A stretch of DNA of 64,000 bases. It comes from Nocardiopsis algeriensis. Its GTDB lineage: Bacteria; Actinomycetota; Actinomycetes; Streptosporangiales; Streptosporangiaceae. The DNA is taken from positions 191,272-255,271 of the forward strand of contig NZ_JACHJO010000003.1 in assembly GCF_014203695.1 (NCBI RefSeq). Reading direction: 5' to 3'. This document shows positions 36,446-45,556 of the stretch, piece by piece (position 1 is the first letter of the stretch; each line of letters opens with the position of its first letter). The translations under genes were made by a program, and so were the position numbers. Under the pieces are notes generated by a model, which made no database searches, had not been told where the DNA came from, and was given only the letters and a program-made list of their open reading frames with translations.

Positions 36446-37182
36446 TGCCCCGCACCGTGGCGCTCTTCTCCCTGGGCGGTGCCCCCGGCGCCACCACCGC
36501 CGCCCTGGCCCTGGCCGCGGTCTGGCCCGGCGAGGCGGTCCTGGTCGAGGCCGACGCCTCGGGCGGGGACGTCGCCACCTGGCAGCGCCTGCAACCCGCA
36601 CCCGGGCTGACCGGCCTGGCCGCGGCCGCCCGCCACGACACCGCCTCCGGCACGGCCCCGGCCGACCACACCCAGGCCCTCCCCGGAGGACTGGCCGTGT
36701 GCCCGGCCCCCGTCACCGCCGAACGCGCCGGCGGAGCCGTGCGCCTGCTCTCCCAGAACCCCTCCGTGCTCCTTCCCGGGACCGGCCCCGCGACCGTCCT
36801 GGACCTGGGCCGCCTGGCCCCCGGCTCGCCGGCTGCCGCCCTGGCCGCCCGCGCCGACGCGGCCCTTCTGCTCGTCGCCGACGACGTCGCTCAGCTGCGC
36901 CGGGCCAAGGAGGCCTCCGCAACCCTCGCCGAGACCCTGCCGGGCCTGCGGACCGTCGTCACCGGAGGAAAGGGCGGCACCAAGGAGATCACCGAGGCGC
37001 TGGGCCCCGGCGTGTGGGGCCGCCTGCCCGCCGACCCGCGCGCCGCGGCGTTCCTGCGTGGTGAGGCCGACCTGCGCCGACCGCACCGGCGCCCCCTGTT
37101 CCGGGCCGCGTCCCGCCTCGCCGCGGACCTCGCCGCGACCGGGACCAGGACCGAGCCCCAGCTGACGGGAGCCCCGGCGTGA
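36445..37182 (+). CDS. CpaE/TadZ-like ParA-family protein with degenerate P-loop
   Basis: 245 aa. The N-terminus VALFSLGGAPGATTAA matches the ParA/MinD deviant Walker A position, but the expected KGGxGxGKTT is replaced by GGAPGATT, so both P-loop lysines are absent. Later elements agree with the fold: EADASGGD, TVLDLGRL (Walker B-like) and LLVADDVAQLRRA. TadZ/CpaE proteins localise the pilus machine to a site in the cell. Loss of the Lys suggests weak or no ATP hydrolysis. GGAGG precedes the ATG, and the end overlaps the tadA GTG by 4 bp. Confidence 0.8.
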   Translation: MPRTVALFSLGGAPGATTAALALAAVWPGEAVLVEADASGGDVATWQRLQPAPGLTGLAAAARHDTASGTAPADHTQALPGGLAVCPAPVTAERAGGAVRLLSQNPSVLLPGTGPATVLDLGRLAPGSPAAALAARADAALLLVADDVAQLRRAKEASATLAETLPGLRTVVTGGKGGTKEITEALGPGVWGRLPADPRAAAFLRGEADLRRPHRRPLFRAASRLAADLAATGTRTEPQLTGAPA

Positions 37183-38528
37183 ACAGCGAACCCTTCGACC
37201 TCACCGACAACCTCTTCCTGGACACCGACCGCGCCCGGACCCGGGCGGAACAGGTGGCTCGGACCGCCGCGGAGGCCACCCGCAGACTGAGCGAGGAGAC
37301 CCGCGGCGGCCCCGAGGAGACCGCCGAGCAGTACCGGGCCCGCGCCGAGCGCGTCATCGCGCAGATCCTCGACGAGGCCGCGACCCGGGCGCTGTCCGAG
37401 GGGCGCGCGGTCCTCGACCCGGCCACCGAGGCCGCCGTCTCCTCGGGCGCCCTGGCCAGGGTGTGCGGCCTGGGCCCCCTCCAGCCGCTCCTGGACGACT
37501 CCGACATCGAGAACATCAACATCAACGGCGTGGACGTGTGGGTGCGCCGGGCCGACGGCACCCGCGAACAGCACGCCGCCCTCTTCGACGACCCCGACGA
37601 CGTCGTCGCCCTGGTGCGGCGGCTGGCCGCCGAGTCCCCCTCGGGGGAGCGGCGCTTCGACCCGGGCGCCCCCATCCTCGACATGCAGCTGCCCGGCGGC
37701 GAACGCCTCAACGCGGTCATGGAGGTCTCCCGGCAGCCCGCCGTCTCCATCCGCCGCCACCGGCACAGCCGCACCAGCCTCGAACGCCTCCGCGACCTGG
37801 GCACCGTCGACCCCGCCCTGACCGCCCTGCTGCGGGCCGCCGTCCGCGCCCGCCGCAACATGGTCGTCACCGGGGGGACCGGAGCCGGCAAGACCACCCT
37901 CCTGCGGGCGCTGGCGGCCGAGATCCCGCCCGAGGAGCGGATCGTCACCATCGAGGACGTCTTCGAGCTCGGCCTGGACCGCGACCGCGCCGCCCACCCC
38001 GACTGCGTCGCCCTCCAGGCCCGCCCGGCCAACGTCGAGGGCGTCGGCGAGATCACCATCGCCGACCTCGTGCGCACCGCCCTGCGCATGTCGCCCGACC
38101 GCGTCATCGTCGGGGAGACCCGCGGCTCCGAGACCGTCCCGCTGCTCAACGCCATGAGCCAGGGCAACGACGGCAGCCTCACCACCCTGCACGCGGCCGA
38201 CTCCGCGGGCGCCTTCACCAAACTGGGCGCCTACGCCGCCCAGTCCGCCGAACGCCTGCCCCTGGAGGCCACCGCGTCCCTGGTAGCCGCCGCCGTGCAC
38301 CTGGTCGTGCACGTGTCCGCCCTGCCCACCGGCGGGCGGAAGGTCACCAGCGTGCGCGAGGTCGTGGGCTCCGAGGGCCAGAACGTGATCTCCAACGAGA
38401 TCTACCGCAGCGGCCGCGACGGCGCGCTCCCGGCGGCGCCGCCCAGCCCCGACACCCTCGACGCCCTCGCCGAGGCCGGCTTCGACCCCGCCGTGCTGCA
38501 CACCGACCCGGTGGGGTGGGCTCCGTGA
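37179..38528 (+). CDS. tadA: Tad pilus ATPase TadA/CpaF
   Basis: 449 aa from GTG 37179 (GTGA overlap with the preceding stop). A helical N-terminal region (~1-110) is followed by the PilT/VirB11-type ATPase with NINGVDVWVRRADG, Walker A GGTGAGKTT (~232-240), Asp box IVTIEDVFEL, Walker B-region SPDRVIVGETRG and His box SLTTLHAADS. This hexameric ATPase powers Flp pilus assembly. Its length and motif order are normal for actinobacterial CpaF. Confidence 0.94.
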   Translation: MNSEPFDLTDNLFLDTDRARTRAEQVARTAAEATRRLSEETRGGPEETAEQYRARAERVIAQILDEAATRALSEGRAVLDPATEAAVSSGALARVCGLGPLQPLLDDSDIENININGVDVWVRRADGTREQHAALFDDPDDVVALVRRLAAESPSGERRFDPGAPILDMQLPGGERLNAVMEVSRQPAVSIRRHRHSRTSLERLRDLGTVDPALTALLRAAVRARRNMVVTGGTGAGKTTLLRALAAEIPPEERIVTIEDVFELGLDRDRAAHPDCVALQARPANVEGVGEITIADLVRTALRMSPDRVIVGETRGSETVPLLNAMSQGNDGSLTTLHAADSAGAFTKLGAYAAQSAERLPLEATASLVAAAVHLVVHVSALPTGGRKVTSVREVVGSEGQNVISNEIYRSGRDGALPAAPPSPDTLDALAEAGFDPAVLHTDPVGWAP

Positions 38529-39388
38529 CCCCGCTGATCCTCGTCGCCGCCTTCGGTGCCCTCACCGGAGCCGGCCTGTGGCTGACCCTGGTGTCGCTGG
38601 CCGCCCTCGCCCGGCCCCGGCGGCCGCGGCGCGCCGCGGCCCTGCCCGGGCAGTGGCAGCTGCTGAAGCTCGCCGGATGCGCGGCCGCCGGCGGCGCGGT
38701 CTGGCTCCTCACCGGCTGGCCGGTGGCCGGGGCGCTCATCGCCGCCGGCTGCTGGTGGGGCCCCTCCCTGCTGGGCCCCGACCACCGCCACCGCGACCAG
38801 GTGGCCGGGGTGGAGGCCGTCGCGGCCTGGACGGAGATGCTGCGCGACCTCATGGCCGGCGCCTCCGGCCTGCACCAGGCCATCGCCGCCACCGTGCCCA
38901 TCGCCCCCGAACCCGTCCGCGAACCCGTCACCCGCCTCGCCGAGCGGCTGCGCTCGGGCCGCCCCGTCCAGGACTCCCTGCGGGCCTTCGCCGACGAGGT
39001 CGACAACCCCACCGCCGACCTGGTGGCCTCCGCCCTCACCAGCGCCGCCACCCGGCACGCCACCGACCTCGGCGTCCTGCTGGGCACCCTCGCCGAGGCG
39101 GCCCGCGACCAGGCGGCGATGCTCGTGCGGGTGGCGGCGAGCCGCGCGCGCGTACGCACCTCCACGCGGATCATCGTCGCCGCGACCCTGGGCATGGCCG
39201 TGCTCATGCTGCTGTTCAGCCCCGACTACCTGGCCCCCTTCGACGGCCTCCTGGGACAGCTGGTGATGGCGGCCATCGGCGCGCTGTGGGCCACCGCCCT
39301 GGTCTGGCTGACCCGCATGTCCCGCTTCGACCTGGGACCGCGGGTGCTCGCCCCCGGGCCCTCCCCGACACCGGAGGCAGCGCGATGA
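38525..39388 (+). CDS. tadB: Tad pilus inner-membrane protein TadB
   Basis: 287 aa from GTG 38525, overlapping the tadA stop by 4 bp. Two N-terminal helices (~1-25 and ~45-75), a cytosolic T2SSF domain (~95-215; EMLRDLMAGASGLHQAI, SALTSAATRHATDLG) and two C-terminal helices give the usual TadB layout. With TadC it forms the platform that TadA drives. Confidence 0.9.
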   Translation: MTPLILVAAFGALTGAGLWLTLVSLAALARPRRPRRAAALPGQWQLLKLAGCAAAGGAVWLLTGWPVAGALIAAGCWWGPSLLGPDHRHRDQVAGVEAVAAWTEMLRDLMAGASGLHQAIAATVPIAPEPVREPVTRLAERLRSGRPVQDSLRAFADEVDNPTADLVASALTSAATRHATDLGVLLGTLAEAARDQAAMLVRVAASRARVRTSTRIIVAATLGMAVLMLLFSPDYLAPFDGLLGQLVMAAIGALWATALVWLTRMSRFDLGPRVLAPGPSPTPEAAR

Positions 39389-40275
39389 GCCCCCTCCTGG
39401 CAGCAGCCGCCGCCGGAGCCGCGGCCGGACTGGGCCTGTGGCTGGTGCTGGCCGTGCGCTGGGCCCGGCCCACCCTCGCCGAACGCCTCGCCGACCCGCC
39501 GCCCCCGCGCCCCGCGCCCGTCGCCGGCGAGGACGCCGGAACCCTGGCCCGCCTCGGCACGCTCGGAATTCCGCTGCTGGCGGGCCTGGGCCTGCCCGGC
39601 CCCCGCACCCGCCGCAACCTGCGGGTGTGCGAGCGCGAAGCCGGCGGTTACCTCGCCGAGAAGTTCACCGGGCTCCTGCTCGGCCTGCTCCTGCCCCCGC
39701 TCCTGGGCGGACTGCTCGCCCTGTCCGGGGTCGCCCTCGGCACCGCCTACGGCACGGCCGCCTGGGTGCTCTTCGCCCTGGTCGCCTGGTTCGCCCCCGA
39801 CCTGTCGCTGCGTGACGAGGCGGACAGGCGCCGCAAGCAGATGCGGCACACCCTGGCCGGGTTCGCCGACCTGGTCGTGGTGTCGCTGGCCGGCGGGGCG
39901 GGCGTCAACGGCGCCCTCTCCGACGCCGCCGCGGCCGGTGGCGGATGGGCCATGTCCCGCATCCGGGAGAGCCTGCGCGAGGCCGCCCTTCTGCGCCGCC
40001 CGCCCTGGACCGCGCTGCGCGAACTCGGCGAGCGCTTCGACACCCCCGAGTTCTCCGAGCTGTCGGCGAGCCTGCAACTGGCCGGCGCCGACGGTGCGCG
40101 CATCCGCGGCTCCCTGGCGGCCAAGGCCAAGACCCTGCGCACCCAGTTCCTGTCCGAGATCGACGCCGAGGCCCAGTCCGCCACCGAGCGGATGAGCCTG
40201 CCGGTCGTCCTGCTCTTCGCCGGCTTCCTCGTCCTCCTCGGCTACCCCGCCATGAGCCACATCCTGTTCGCCTGA
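39385..40275 (+). CDS. tadC: Tad pilus inner-membrane protein TadC
   Basis: 296 aa from ATG 39385 (ATGA overlap with tadB). A helix at the N-terminus, two further helices near ~95-135, a T2SSF domain (GFADLVVVSLAGGAGVNGAL, later LSASLQLAGADGARIRGSL) and a terminal helix (VVLLFAGFLVLLGYPA) fit TadC. Its partner is TadB. Confidence 0.9.
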   Translation: MSPLLAAAAAGAAAGLGLWLVLAVRWARPTLAERLADPPPPRPAPVAGEDAGTLARLGTLGIPLLAGLGLPGPRTRRNLRVCEREAGGYLAEKFTGLLLGLLLPPLLGGLLALSGVALGTAYGTAAWVLFALVAWFAPDLSLRDEADRRRKQMRHTLAGFADLVVVSLAGGAGVNGALSDAAAAGGGWAMSRIRESLREAALLRRPPWTALRELGERFDTPEFSELSASLQLAGADGARIRGSLAAKAKTLRTQFLSEIDAEAQSATERMSLPVVLLFAGFLVLLGYPAMSHILFA

Positions 40276-40303
40276 AAACCCCCGAACCACCCCGGAGCTT
40301 TCC

Positions 40304-40516
40304 ATGAGACGACTCATCGCCCTCGCCAACAACCGGCTGATCGCCCTCCAGGCCACCGCTGTCCACCTCCGCCACCGGCTGACCGGCAAGGACGACGACG
40401 GCTACTCCACCGAGACGGTCATCATCATCGCCGTGCTGGTCGTCCTGGCCGGCGCGGTGGCCGCCGCCGTCAAGACGCTCGTGGACGCCAAGATCGCCGA
40501 GATCGGCGGAGTCTGA
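40304..40516 (+). CDS. Flp-type pilin
   Basis: 70 aa. A basic leader of ~33 residues ends at DDDG before YSTETVIIIAVLVVLAG, the hydrophobic helix of a Flp prepilin with a Glu a few residues after the likely cleavage Gly. This is the probable main pilus subunit. No TadV prepilin peptidase is visible in the window, so processing must depend on a gene elsewhere. Confidence 0.85.
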   Translation: MRRLIALANNRLIALQATAVHLRHRLTGKDDDGYSTETVIIIAVLVVLAGAVAAAVKTLVDAKIAEIGGV

Positions 40517-40519
40517 CCG

Positions 40520-40882
40520 GTGCGCCCTCCCCGCGAGGACCGGGGCAGCGCGGAGCTGGCCGTGGCCACGCCACTCCTGCTGCTCCTCGTCCTGTTCGTC
40601 ATCCAGGCCGCCCTGTGGATGCACGGCGACCACGTCGCCGCCGACATCGCGCGCAGGACGGCCGAGCAGTCGCGCACCGCGGACGGCGGCACCTCCGCCT
40701 CCGAGGCGCTCGGCGGCTCGCTCCTGACCGACCTCGACGTCTCCGTCGAGCGCGGCGCGGAGGAGGTGCACGTCGTCGTGCGGGCACAGGTACCGAGCCT
40801 CCTGCCCGGGATCACCTGGCCCGTACGGCACGACTCCTCCGCCCCGGTGGAGCGGTTCGTCCCCGAGGAGGGAACCCCGTGA
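40520..40882 (+). CDS. TadE-like pseudopilin 1
   Basis: 120 aa from GTG 40520. The EDRGSAELAVATP start followed by an LLLLLVLFVIQAAL helix is the TadE signature. The remaining ~80 residues are extracytoplasmic. It lies 3 bp after the Flp gene and overlaps the next start by 4 bp. Confidence 0.85.
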   Translation: MRPPREDRGSAELAVATPLLLLLVLFVIQAALWMHGDHVAADIARRTAEQSRTADGGTSASEALGGSLLTDLDVSVERGAEEVHVVVRAQVPSLLPGITWPVRHDSSAPVERFVPEEGTP

Positions 40883-41289
40883 CCGACAGGGACCGAGGCT
40901 CGGCGTCCGTGGAGCTCGCGGTACTCACCCCCGCCCTCCTGGCCTTCGCCCTGCTCATGGTGCTGGCCGGGCGGGTGGTGGACGCGAGCACCACCGCCGA
41001 CGAGGCGGCCCACTCCGCCGCGCGCGCCGCCTCCCTCCAGCGCACCGTGCCCGCCGCGGAGGCGGCGGCGCGGAGCGTGGCCACCCAGACCCTGGCCGGC
41101 CACGGCCTGGGCTGCGGCAGCCACACCGTGACGCTGGACTCCGGCGGGCTGCTCCCCGGAGGAGCGGTGACCGCCGTGGTCCGCTGCCACGTCAGCCTGG
41201 CCGACCTGACCGGCCTCGGCGTCCCCGGGACCCACACGGTCACCGGCGAGTCGACGGTCGTCGTGGACACCTTCCGGGGGCAGCCGTGA
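40879..41289 (+). CDS. TadE-like pseudopilin 2
   Basis: 136 aa from GTG 40879. It starts with DRDRGSASVELAVLTP and a single helix, then an Ala-rich helical region (TADEAAHSAARAASLQ) and an extracytoplasmic domain with two Cys (~77 and ~97) that may form a disulfide. The end overlaps the next gene by 4 bp. Confidence 0.85.
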   Translation: MTDRDRGSASVELAVLTPALLAFALLMVLAGRVVDASTTADEAAHSAARAASLQRTVPAAEAAARSVATQTLAGHGLGCGSHTVTLDSGGLLPGGAVTAVVRCHVSLADLTGLGVPGTHTVTGESTVVVDTFRGQP

Positions 41290-41690
41290 GAGACGACCGA
41301 GGCCAGACCACGGCGTTCGTCGCCGTCCTGCTGTCGGCCTTCCTGCTGTGCCTGGGCCTGGTGTTCGACGGCGGGGGCATGCTCCGCAGCCGCAACGAGG
41401 CCGCGGTGCTCGCCCAGGAGGCGGCCCGGGCCGGCGCCCAGCAGATCGACTGGGCCGCCTACCGCGCGGGAGGCGACGCGGTGGGCCTCGACCCCGCCGC
41501 CGCGGCCTCGGCGGCGCAGTCCTTCCTGGCCGCCTCCGGCGCCACCGGAACGGTCTCGGTCAGCGGCGACACGGTGACCGTGACCTGCTCGGTGTCCTAC
41601 TCCTACGTCCTGCTGCCGATGGGCTCGACCACCGTCGGCGCCACGGCCACGGCACGTCCCCACACCCAGCCCACCTCTAGCTCCCTGTGA
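41286..41690 (+). CDS. TadG-like pilus protein
   Basis: 134 aa from GTG 41286. It begins RDDRGQTTAFVAVLLSAFLL, the N-terminus of TadG/Flp-assembly proteins that face outside after one helix. It is much shorter than full TadG proteins and lacks a von Willebrand domain. It is probably a minor pseudopilin. Confidence 0.8.
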   Translation: MRDDRGQTTAFVAVLLSAFLLCLGLVFDGGGMLRSRNEAAVLAQEAARAGAQQIDWAAYRAGGDAVGLDPAAAASAAQSFLAASGATGTVSVSGDTVTVTCSVSYSYVLLPMGSTTVGATATARPHTQPTSSSL

Positions 41691-41697
41691 GGCGGAC

Positions 41698-44316
41698 ATG
41701 TCCCATGTCGGAAAGCTGAGCGCGGCCCTGATCACCGCGGCGGTCCTGGCCGGTGTCCCCTACCTCCTGCTGTGGCACCTGCCCTGGCCCGAACTGCCGC
41801 AGTCGTGGGACGTGGCCGCGGCCCACCTGCGCGGCCTGCGGCTGCCGCCGGGGGTGCCGGCCGCCCTGCTGATCGTCGCCCTGTGGACCCTGTGGGGCCT
41901 GTACACCGCGGGCCTGGCCGTCGAGGTCGCCGCCCGCCTGCGCGGCGCGCCCCGCAGGCTGCGCCCCCTCGGCCCCCTCCAGGCCGTCGCGGCCGCCGCC
42001 GTCGGCACCGCGGCCCTCACCCCGGCCGGCGCGTTCGCCGACACGGTCGCCGACGGCCAGGAGGAGCAGGAGGAACGGGCCGGGGACGAGAACGGCGGGA
42101 ACGGCGAGGAGGGCGTGCCGCCGGCCTTCGGCGAGGCGGCCCGGCCCACCGAACGCGTGCGCACCGTCGCGGGGTTCGCCGTCGGATCCGCCGAACTCAC
42201 CGAGCAGATGCGCCAGGACCTCGCCCCGGTCGCGGAGATGATCGCCTCCTACGGAGACCCGGGGACCCCCGTCCGGATCACCGGGCACACCGACCCCAGC
42301 GGCAGCGCCACCGCCAACATGGACCTGTCCGAGCGCCGGGCGCAGGCGGTCGCCGACCACCTCGCCGACACCCTGGGCGAGGACGCCCCCGACTTCGAGG
42401 CGCGCGGCGCCGGATCGGGGGAACCCCGCGACGGAGGCGCCGCCGCCCAGCGCCGGGCCGAGGTGTCCTACACCGTCGTCCCGCAGCAACCGCCGCCGGC
42501 GGTGGTCCACACCCGGGAGGCCGCGGCGGTCGAGGAGATCGCCTCCGAGGCTCCGGCGGACGACGGCGACCGCCGGGTCGTCGTCCTGGAGATCCCCGAC
42601 GGCACGGTCACCGGCGCACTGGCGTTCGCCGGCCTGGCCGGCGGCTACGTCCTCGGCAGACGCGGGGTCCGCGTGCCCCGGATCAGCCTGAGCCTGCCCC
42701 GCGTGCGGTCGCTCCCCAGGTCCCGGCCCCGGCGCCTGGCCCTGCCCGCCCCGCCGCCCCGCCCCGTCCCCGAGGACGAGATCGACGAGCGGGTCACCGT
42801 CGAACTGGACCACGTCCCCGGGCTCGGCGTCACCGGGGAAGGCGCCTTCGGCGCCGTCCGGCGCCTGGTCGCCAACGCGCTCGACCCCCTCGACGGCAGC
42901 GCCGTGCGCGTGCTGATCACCGAGGCCGACACGGTCCGCCTGCTGGGGGAGAAGACCCGCGACCTGCTGCGCGCCCACCCGTGCGAGCCCGTTCGCATGG
43001 TCGACACCATGGAGGAGGCACTGGAGGTCCTCCAGCGCGAACTCCACGGGGACACCGGGGAGCGCCCGCCGCTGGCCCTGGTCGCCTCCGCACCCGGACC
43101 CGAATACGAGACGGCGCTGTCGGGACTGCTGCTGCACGGCCAGCGCAACGGCATCACCGCGGTGATCCTGGGCCGCTGGCCCCTGGGCGGCAGCCTCGTC
43201 ATCGAGGCGGACGGCCTCATCACCCAGACCAGCCCGCCGCTCAACCCCCTCTTCCACTGCTCCTGGCCCGGATCCACCGCCGACCAGGTCGTGTCGGCCG
43301 TCCGCGCCTACCACCACTCCTCACCCGCCGGCCCCGACCAGCCCCGCGCCTCCGCGCCCGCACCGGCCGCCGAACCCGAGAACCCCTGGAAGTTCCTGGA
43401 CGAGCCCCTCGCCCCGGCGGGGACGACCGGGACCGAGGATCTCTGGAGCTTCCTGGACGCCGAGTCCCCCGCGCCCGACCCGGCCCCGAAACCCGCCGCG
43501 GCCTCCGGCCCCGTACCGGCACCCGCTCCCGTGGAGGCCTTCCGACCCACGGAAGACCCCGGGGTCATGAAGACCCCTGAGCCGACGGAGGAGAGCAGAG
43601 CCGGAGGCTTCGGGGAGACACGAGGAGCCGGGGATCCCGCACGGCCCGGTGGGACGGAGAAGACCCCGGACCCCACCGGAACCTCCGGAGCCGCGGAAGC
43701 CCCCGAACCCGTGGCGGACCCCCGGCCCGCAGGTACCCCGGAGACAGGGAAGATCCCCGAGGCCGCGCAGACCCCCAGGACGGCGGGGACCTCCGGATCC
43801 TCCGGGGCCCCCGGGAGCGAGGGCGGTGCCGAGGCGACCGGACAGCGTGGAGAGCCCGCGCAGGGCCCCGGAACCGCACAGGCTCCTGGGGAAGCGGAGA
43901 CATCCGTGCTCCGGAGCCTTCAGGAGGCCCTGGCCCCCTCACCGCGGCGGAAACCCGGAAAGGCCGGGCCGCGCGGCGGACCCGCCGAGGCACCCGGGGA
44001 CGGCGGCCGGAGCCCGGCACCCCCGGCGGCCGGCACCGCGCCGACCGGGCCCCGGCAGGAACCCCAACCGGCCAGGCCCCGGCAGGAACCCGAACCGGCC
44101 CGGCCGCGACCTCGGACCGTGCCCGCCGAACCCCGGATCGCCTCCCGCACGGAGCGTCTGGAGCGCCTGGAGCGGCTCGGCAGGGCGCAGCCCTCCGCCG
44201 GACAGGGCGCCGCCGCCGCGCCTGCCGCCGAGCCCGCCGCCGACCCCCAGCCCGCGCGCCCGCTGCCCCGCAAGCCCAAGAAGGCCGGCCGCGGCAGGAG
44301 CTGGCGCCCCAAGTAG
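41698..44316 (+). CDS. long membrane protein with OmpA-type peptidoglycan-binding domain
   Basis: 872 aa. Hydrophobic helices lie at ~8-25, ~58-80 and ~98-118. An OmpA-like domain follows (~150-265) with the peptidoglycan-binding signature ITGHTDPSGSATANMDLSER. A further helix (TGALAFAGLAGGYVLG, ~300) precedes a ~200-residue soluble alpha/beta domain (VRVLITEADTVRLLGEK, LALVASAPGPEYETALSGLL). The last 300 residues are Pro/Ala/Glu-rich and disordered, with two short repeats (NPWKFLDEP and DLWSFLDAE) and a basic end. Actinomycete Tad operons often end with a large membrane protein at this place. Binding of peptidoglycan to anchor the pilus machine is inferred. Confidence 0.8.
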   Translation: MSHVGKLSAALITAAVLAGVPYLLLWHLPWPELPQSWDVAAAHLRGLRLPPGVPAALLIVALWTLWGLYTAGLAVEVAARLRGAPRRLRPLGPLQAVAAAAVGTAALTPAGAFADTVADGQEEQEERAGDENGGNGEEGVPPAFGEAARPTERVRTVAGFAVGSAELTEQMRQDLAPVAEMIASYGDPGTPVRITGHTDPSGSATANMDLSERRAQAVADHLADTLGEDAPDFEARGAGSGEPRDGGAAAQRRAEVSYTVVPQQPPPAVVHTREAAAVEEIASEAPADDGDRRVVVLEIPDGTVTGALAFAGLAGGYVLGRRGVRVPRISLSLPRVRSLPRSRPRRLALPAPPPRPVPEDEIDERVTVELDHVPGLGVTGEGAFGAVRRLVANALDPLDGSAVRVLITEADTVRLLGEKTRDLLRAHPCEPVRMVDTMEEALEVLQRELHGDTGERPPLALVASAPGPEYETALSGLLLHGQRNGITAVILGRWPLGGSLVIEADGLITQTSPPLNPLFHCSWPGSTADQVVSAVRAYHHSSPAGPDQPRASAPAPAAEPENPWKFLDEPLAPAGTTGTEDLWSFLDAESPAPDPAPKPAAASGPVPAPAPVEAFRPTEDPGVMKTPEPTEESRAGGFGETRGAGDPARPGGTEKTPDPTGTSGAAEAPEPVADPRPAGTPETGKIPEAAQTPRTAGTSGSSGAPGSEGGAEATGQRGEPAQGPGTAQAPGEAETSVLRSLQEALAPSPRRKPGKAGPRGGPAEAPGDGGRSPAPPAAGTAPTGPRQEPQPARPRQEPEPARPRPRTVPAEPRIASRTERLERLERLGRAQPSAGQGAAAAPAAEPAADPQPARPLPRKPKKAGRGRSWRPK

Positions 44317-44319
44317 GGC

Positions 44320-44341
44320 GCCCCGAGCAGAAGGCCGGGGC
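44320..44341. terminator. weak hairpin between convergent genes
   Basis: GCCCCG (44320-44325) and CGGGGC (44336-44341) can pair in the 41-bp gap between the Tad operon end and the converging monooxygenase gene. The stem is short and the call is tentative. Confidence 0.35.
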
Positions 44342-44357
44342 CCACCCCGCACGGGTG

Positions 44358-45530
44358 TCAGGGAGCGTACAGCCAGTCGGTGTACTTGTAGTCGGACCTG
44401 TCCCGGGTCCGGAACAGCTCGTTGCGCATCACGCGGGCGACCCCGTCCACGTGCCAGATGTCGCCCCACATGCGGGCGGTGGTCTGGACGCGGGCGGTCC
44501 GGGGGATCCGCCGTTCGGCGAAGGACGCCAGGGCCTTGGCCCACTCCTGCCCGGTGGAGAGCTCGGCCAAGGTGTGGGCGTCCTCCAGCGCCTGGCACGC
44601 ACCCTGCGCCAGGTACTGCAGCATCGGGTGTGCGGCGTCGCCGGTCAGGACGGTGCGCCCCTTCACCCACTCCGAGGCCGGCTCCCGGTCGGCCATCGGC
44701 CACCAGCGGTCGCGCCACAGGTGCGCCAGGGCAGAGCGCACCGTGTCGCTGCAATCGCCGAAGGCCGCGTCCAGCTCGTCGGGGCCGCCCCACTCGGACT
44801 CGCCCCGGTCGAAGGCGGGGCTGCGGAAGACCGCCACCAGGTTCAGCATGTCGCCCTGGCGCAGCGCGTAGCGCACGAAGTGGCAGCCCGGACCGACCCA
44901 GGCCACGACGTCGTCGGGCACCGGGTCGCCCTCGGCCAACGGCACCGTGCCCCGGTAGGCCACGTAGCCGGAGCCCACCGGCTCGTCGTCCACGATCTGC
45001 CCCCGCAGGGTGGAGCGCAGCCCGTCGGCGGCCACGACCACGTCGCTCTCCAGGACGGTGCCGTCGGCCAGCTGCGTGTAGGCGGTGTCCTCGGTGTTCT
45101 CCACACCGGTCACCGTCCGCCCCGTCTCCAGCAGCACGCCGGCCTCGCGGCAGGCCTCCAGCAGGATCGAGTGCAGGTCGCTGCGGTGCAACACGACGTA
45201 CGGAGCCCCGTAGCGCTCCTGGAACTCCTGCCCCAGGTCCAGCTCGGTGAGCACCTCGTCGGTGAGGGCGTCGCGGAAGACCAGGCGCCTGGGCTCCACA
45301 CCGGCCGCGCGCACCTTGTCGAGCAGACCCCACTCCCGCAGGATCCGGGTGGCGTTCGGGCCGAGCTGCAACCCGGCACCGACCTCGCCGAAACTGTCGG
45401 CGCGCTCCAGGAGGCGGACGCTCCTGCCCTCCCGGGTGAGGGCGAGGGCGGTGCCCAGCCCTCCGATGCCGCCTCCGACGACGACGACCTCGTGCGAACT
45501 CCCGGGATCGGTGCGGTGGACCTCGGACAT
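44358..45530 (-). CDS. FAD-dependent 3-hydroxybenzoate 6-monooxygenase-like enzyme
   Basis: 390 aa from ATG 45530, with AGGAG six bases upstream. The Rossmann motif VVVVGGGIGGLGTALAL at ~15-31, the DG motif (VVAADGLRST) and the GD motif (VLTGDAAHPMLQYLAQGACQ) define a class A flavoprotein hydroxylase. Together with gentisate dioxygenase, maleylpyruvate isomerase and fumarylpyruvate hydrolase in the same operon, the likely reaction is NAD(P)H- and O2-dependent 6-hydroxylation of 3-hydroxybenzoate to gentisate. Salicylate 5-type specificity cannot be excluded from sequence alone. It is the last gene of the operon. Confidence 0.87.
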   Translation of the reverse strand: MSEVHRTDPGSSHEVVVVGGGIGGLGTALALTREGRSVRLLERADSFGEVGAGLQLGPNATRILREWGLLDKVRAAGVEPRRLVFRDALTDEVLTELDLGQEFQERYGAPYVVLHRSDLHSILLEACREAGVLLETGRTVTGVENTEDTAYTQLADGTVLESDVVVAADGLRSTLRGQIVDDEPVGSGYVAYRGTVPLAEGDPVPDDVVAWVGPGCHFVRYALRQGDMLNLVAVFRSPAFDRGESEWGGPDELDAAFGDCSDTVRSALAHLWRDRWWPMADREPASEWVKGRTVLTGDAAHPMLQYLAQGACQALEDAHTLAELSTGQEWAKALASFAERRIPRTARVQTTARMWGDIWHVDGVARVMRNELFRTRDRSDYKYTDWLYAP

Positions 45531-45556
45531 GGGGGCTCCTTTCGGACCGTGGCTGC

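Noticed and set aside
40304..41690. A prepilin peptidase (TadV) hidden in the Tad operon
   Set aside because: All short genes here have one helix and pilin-like starts; none has the several helices and Asp residues of a TadV peptidase.
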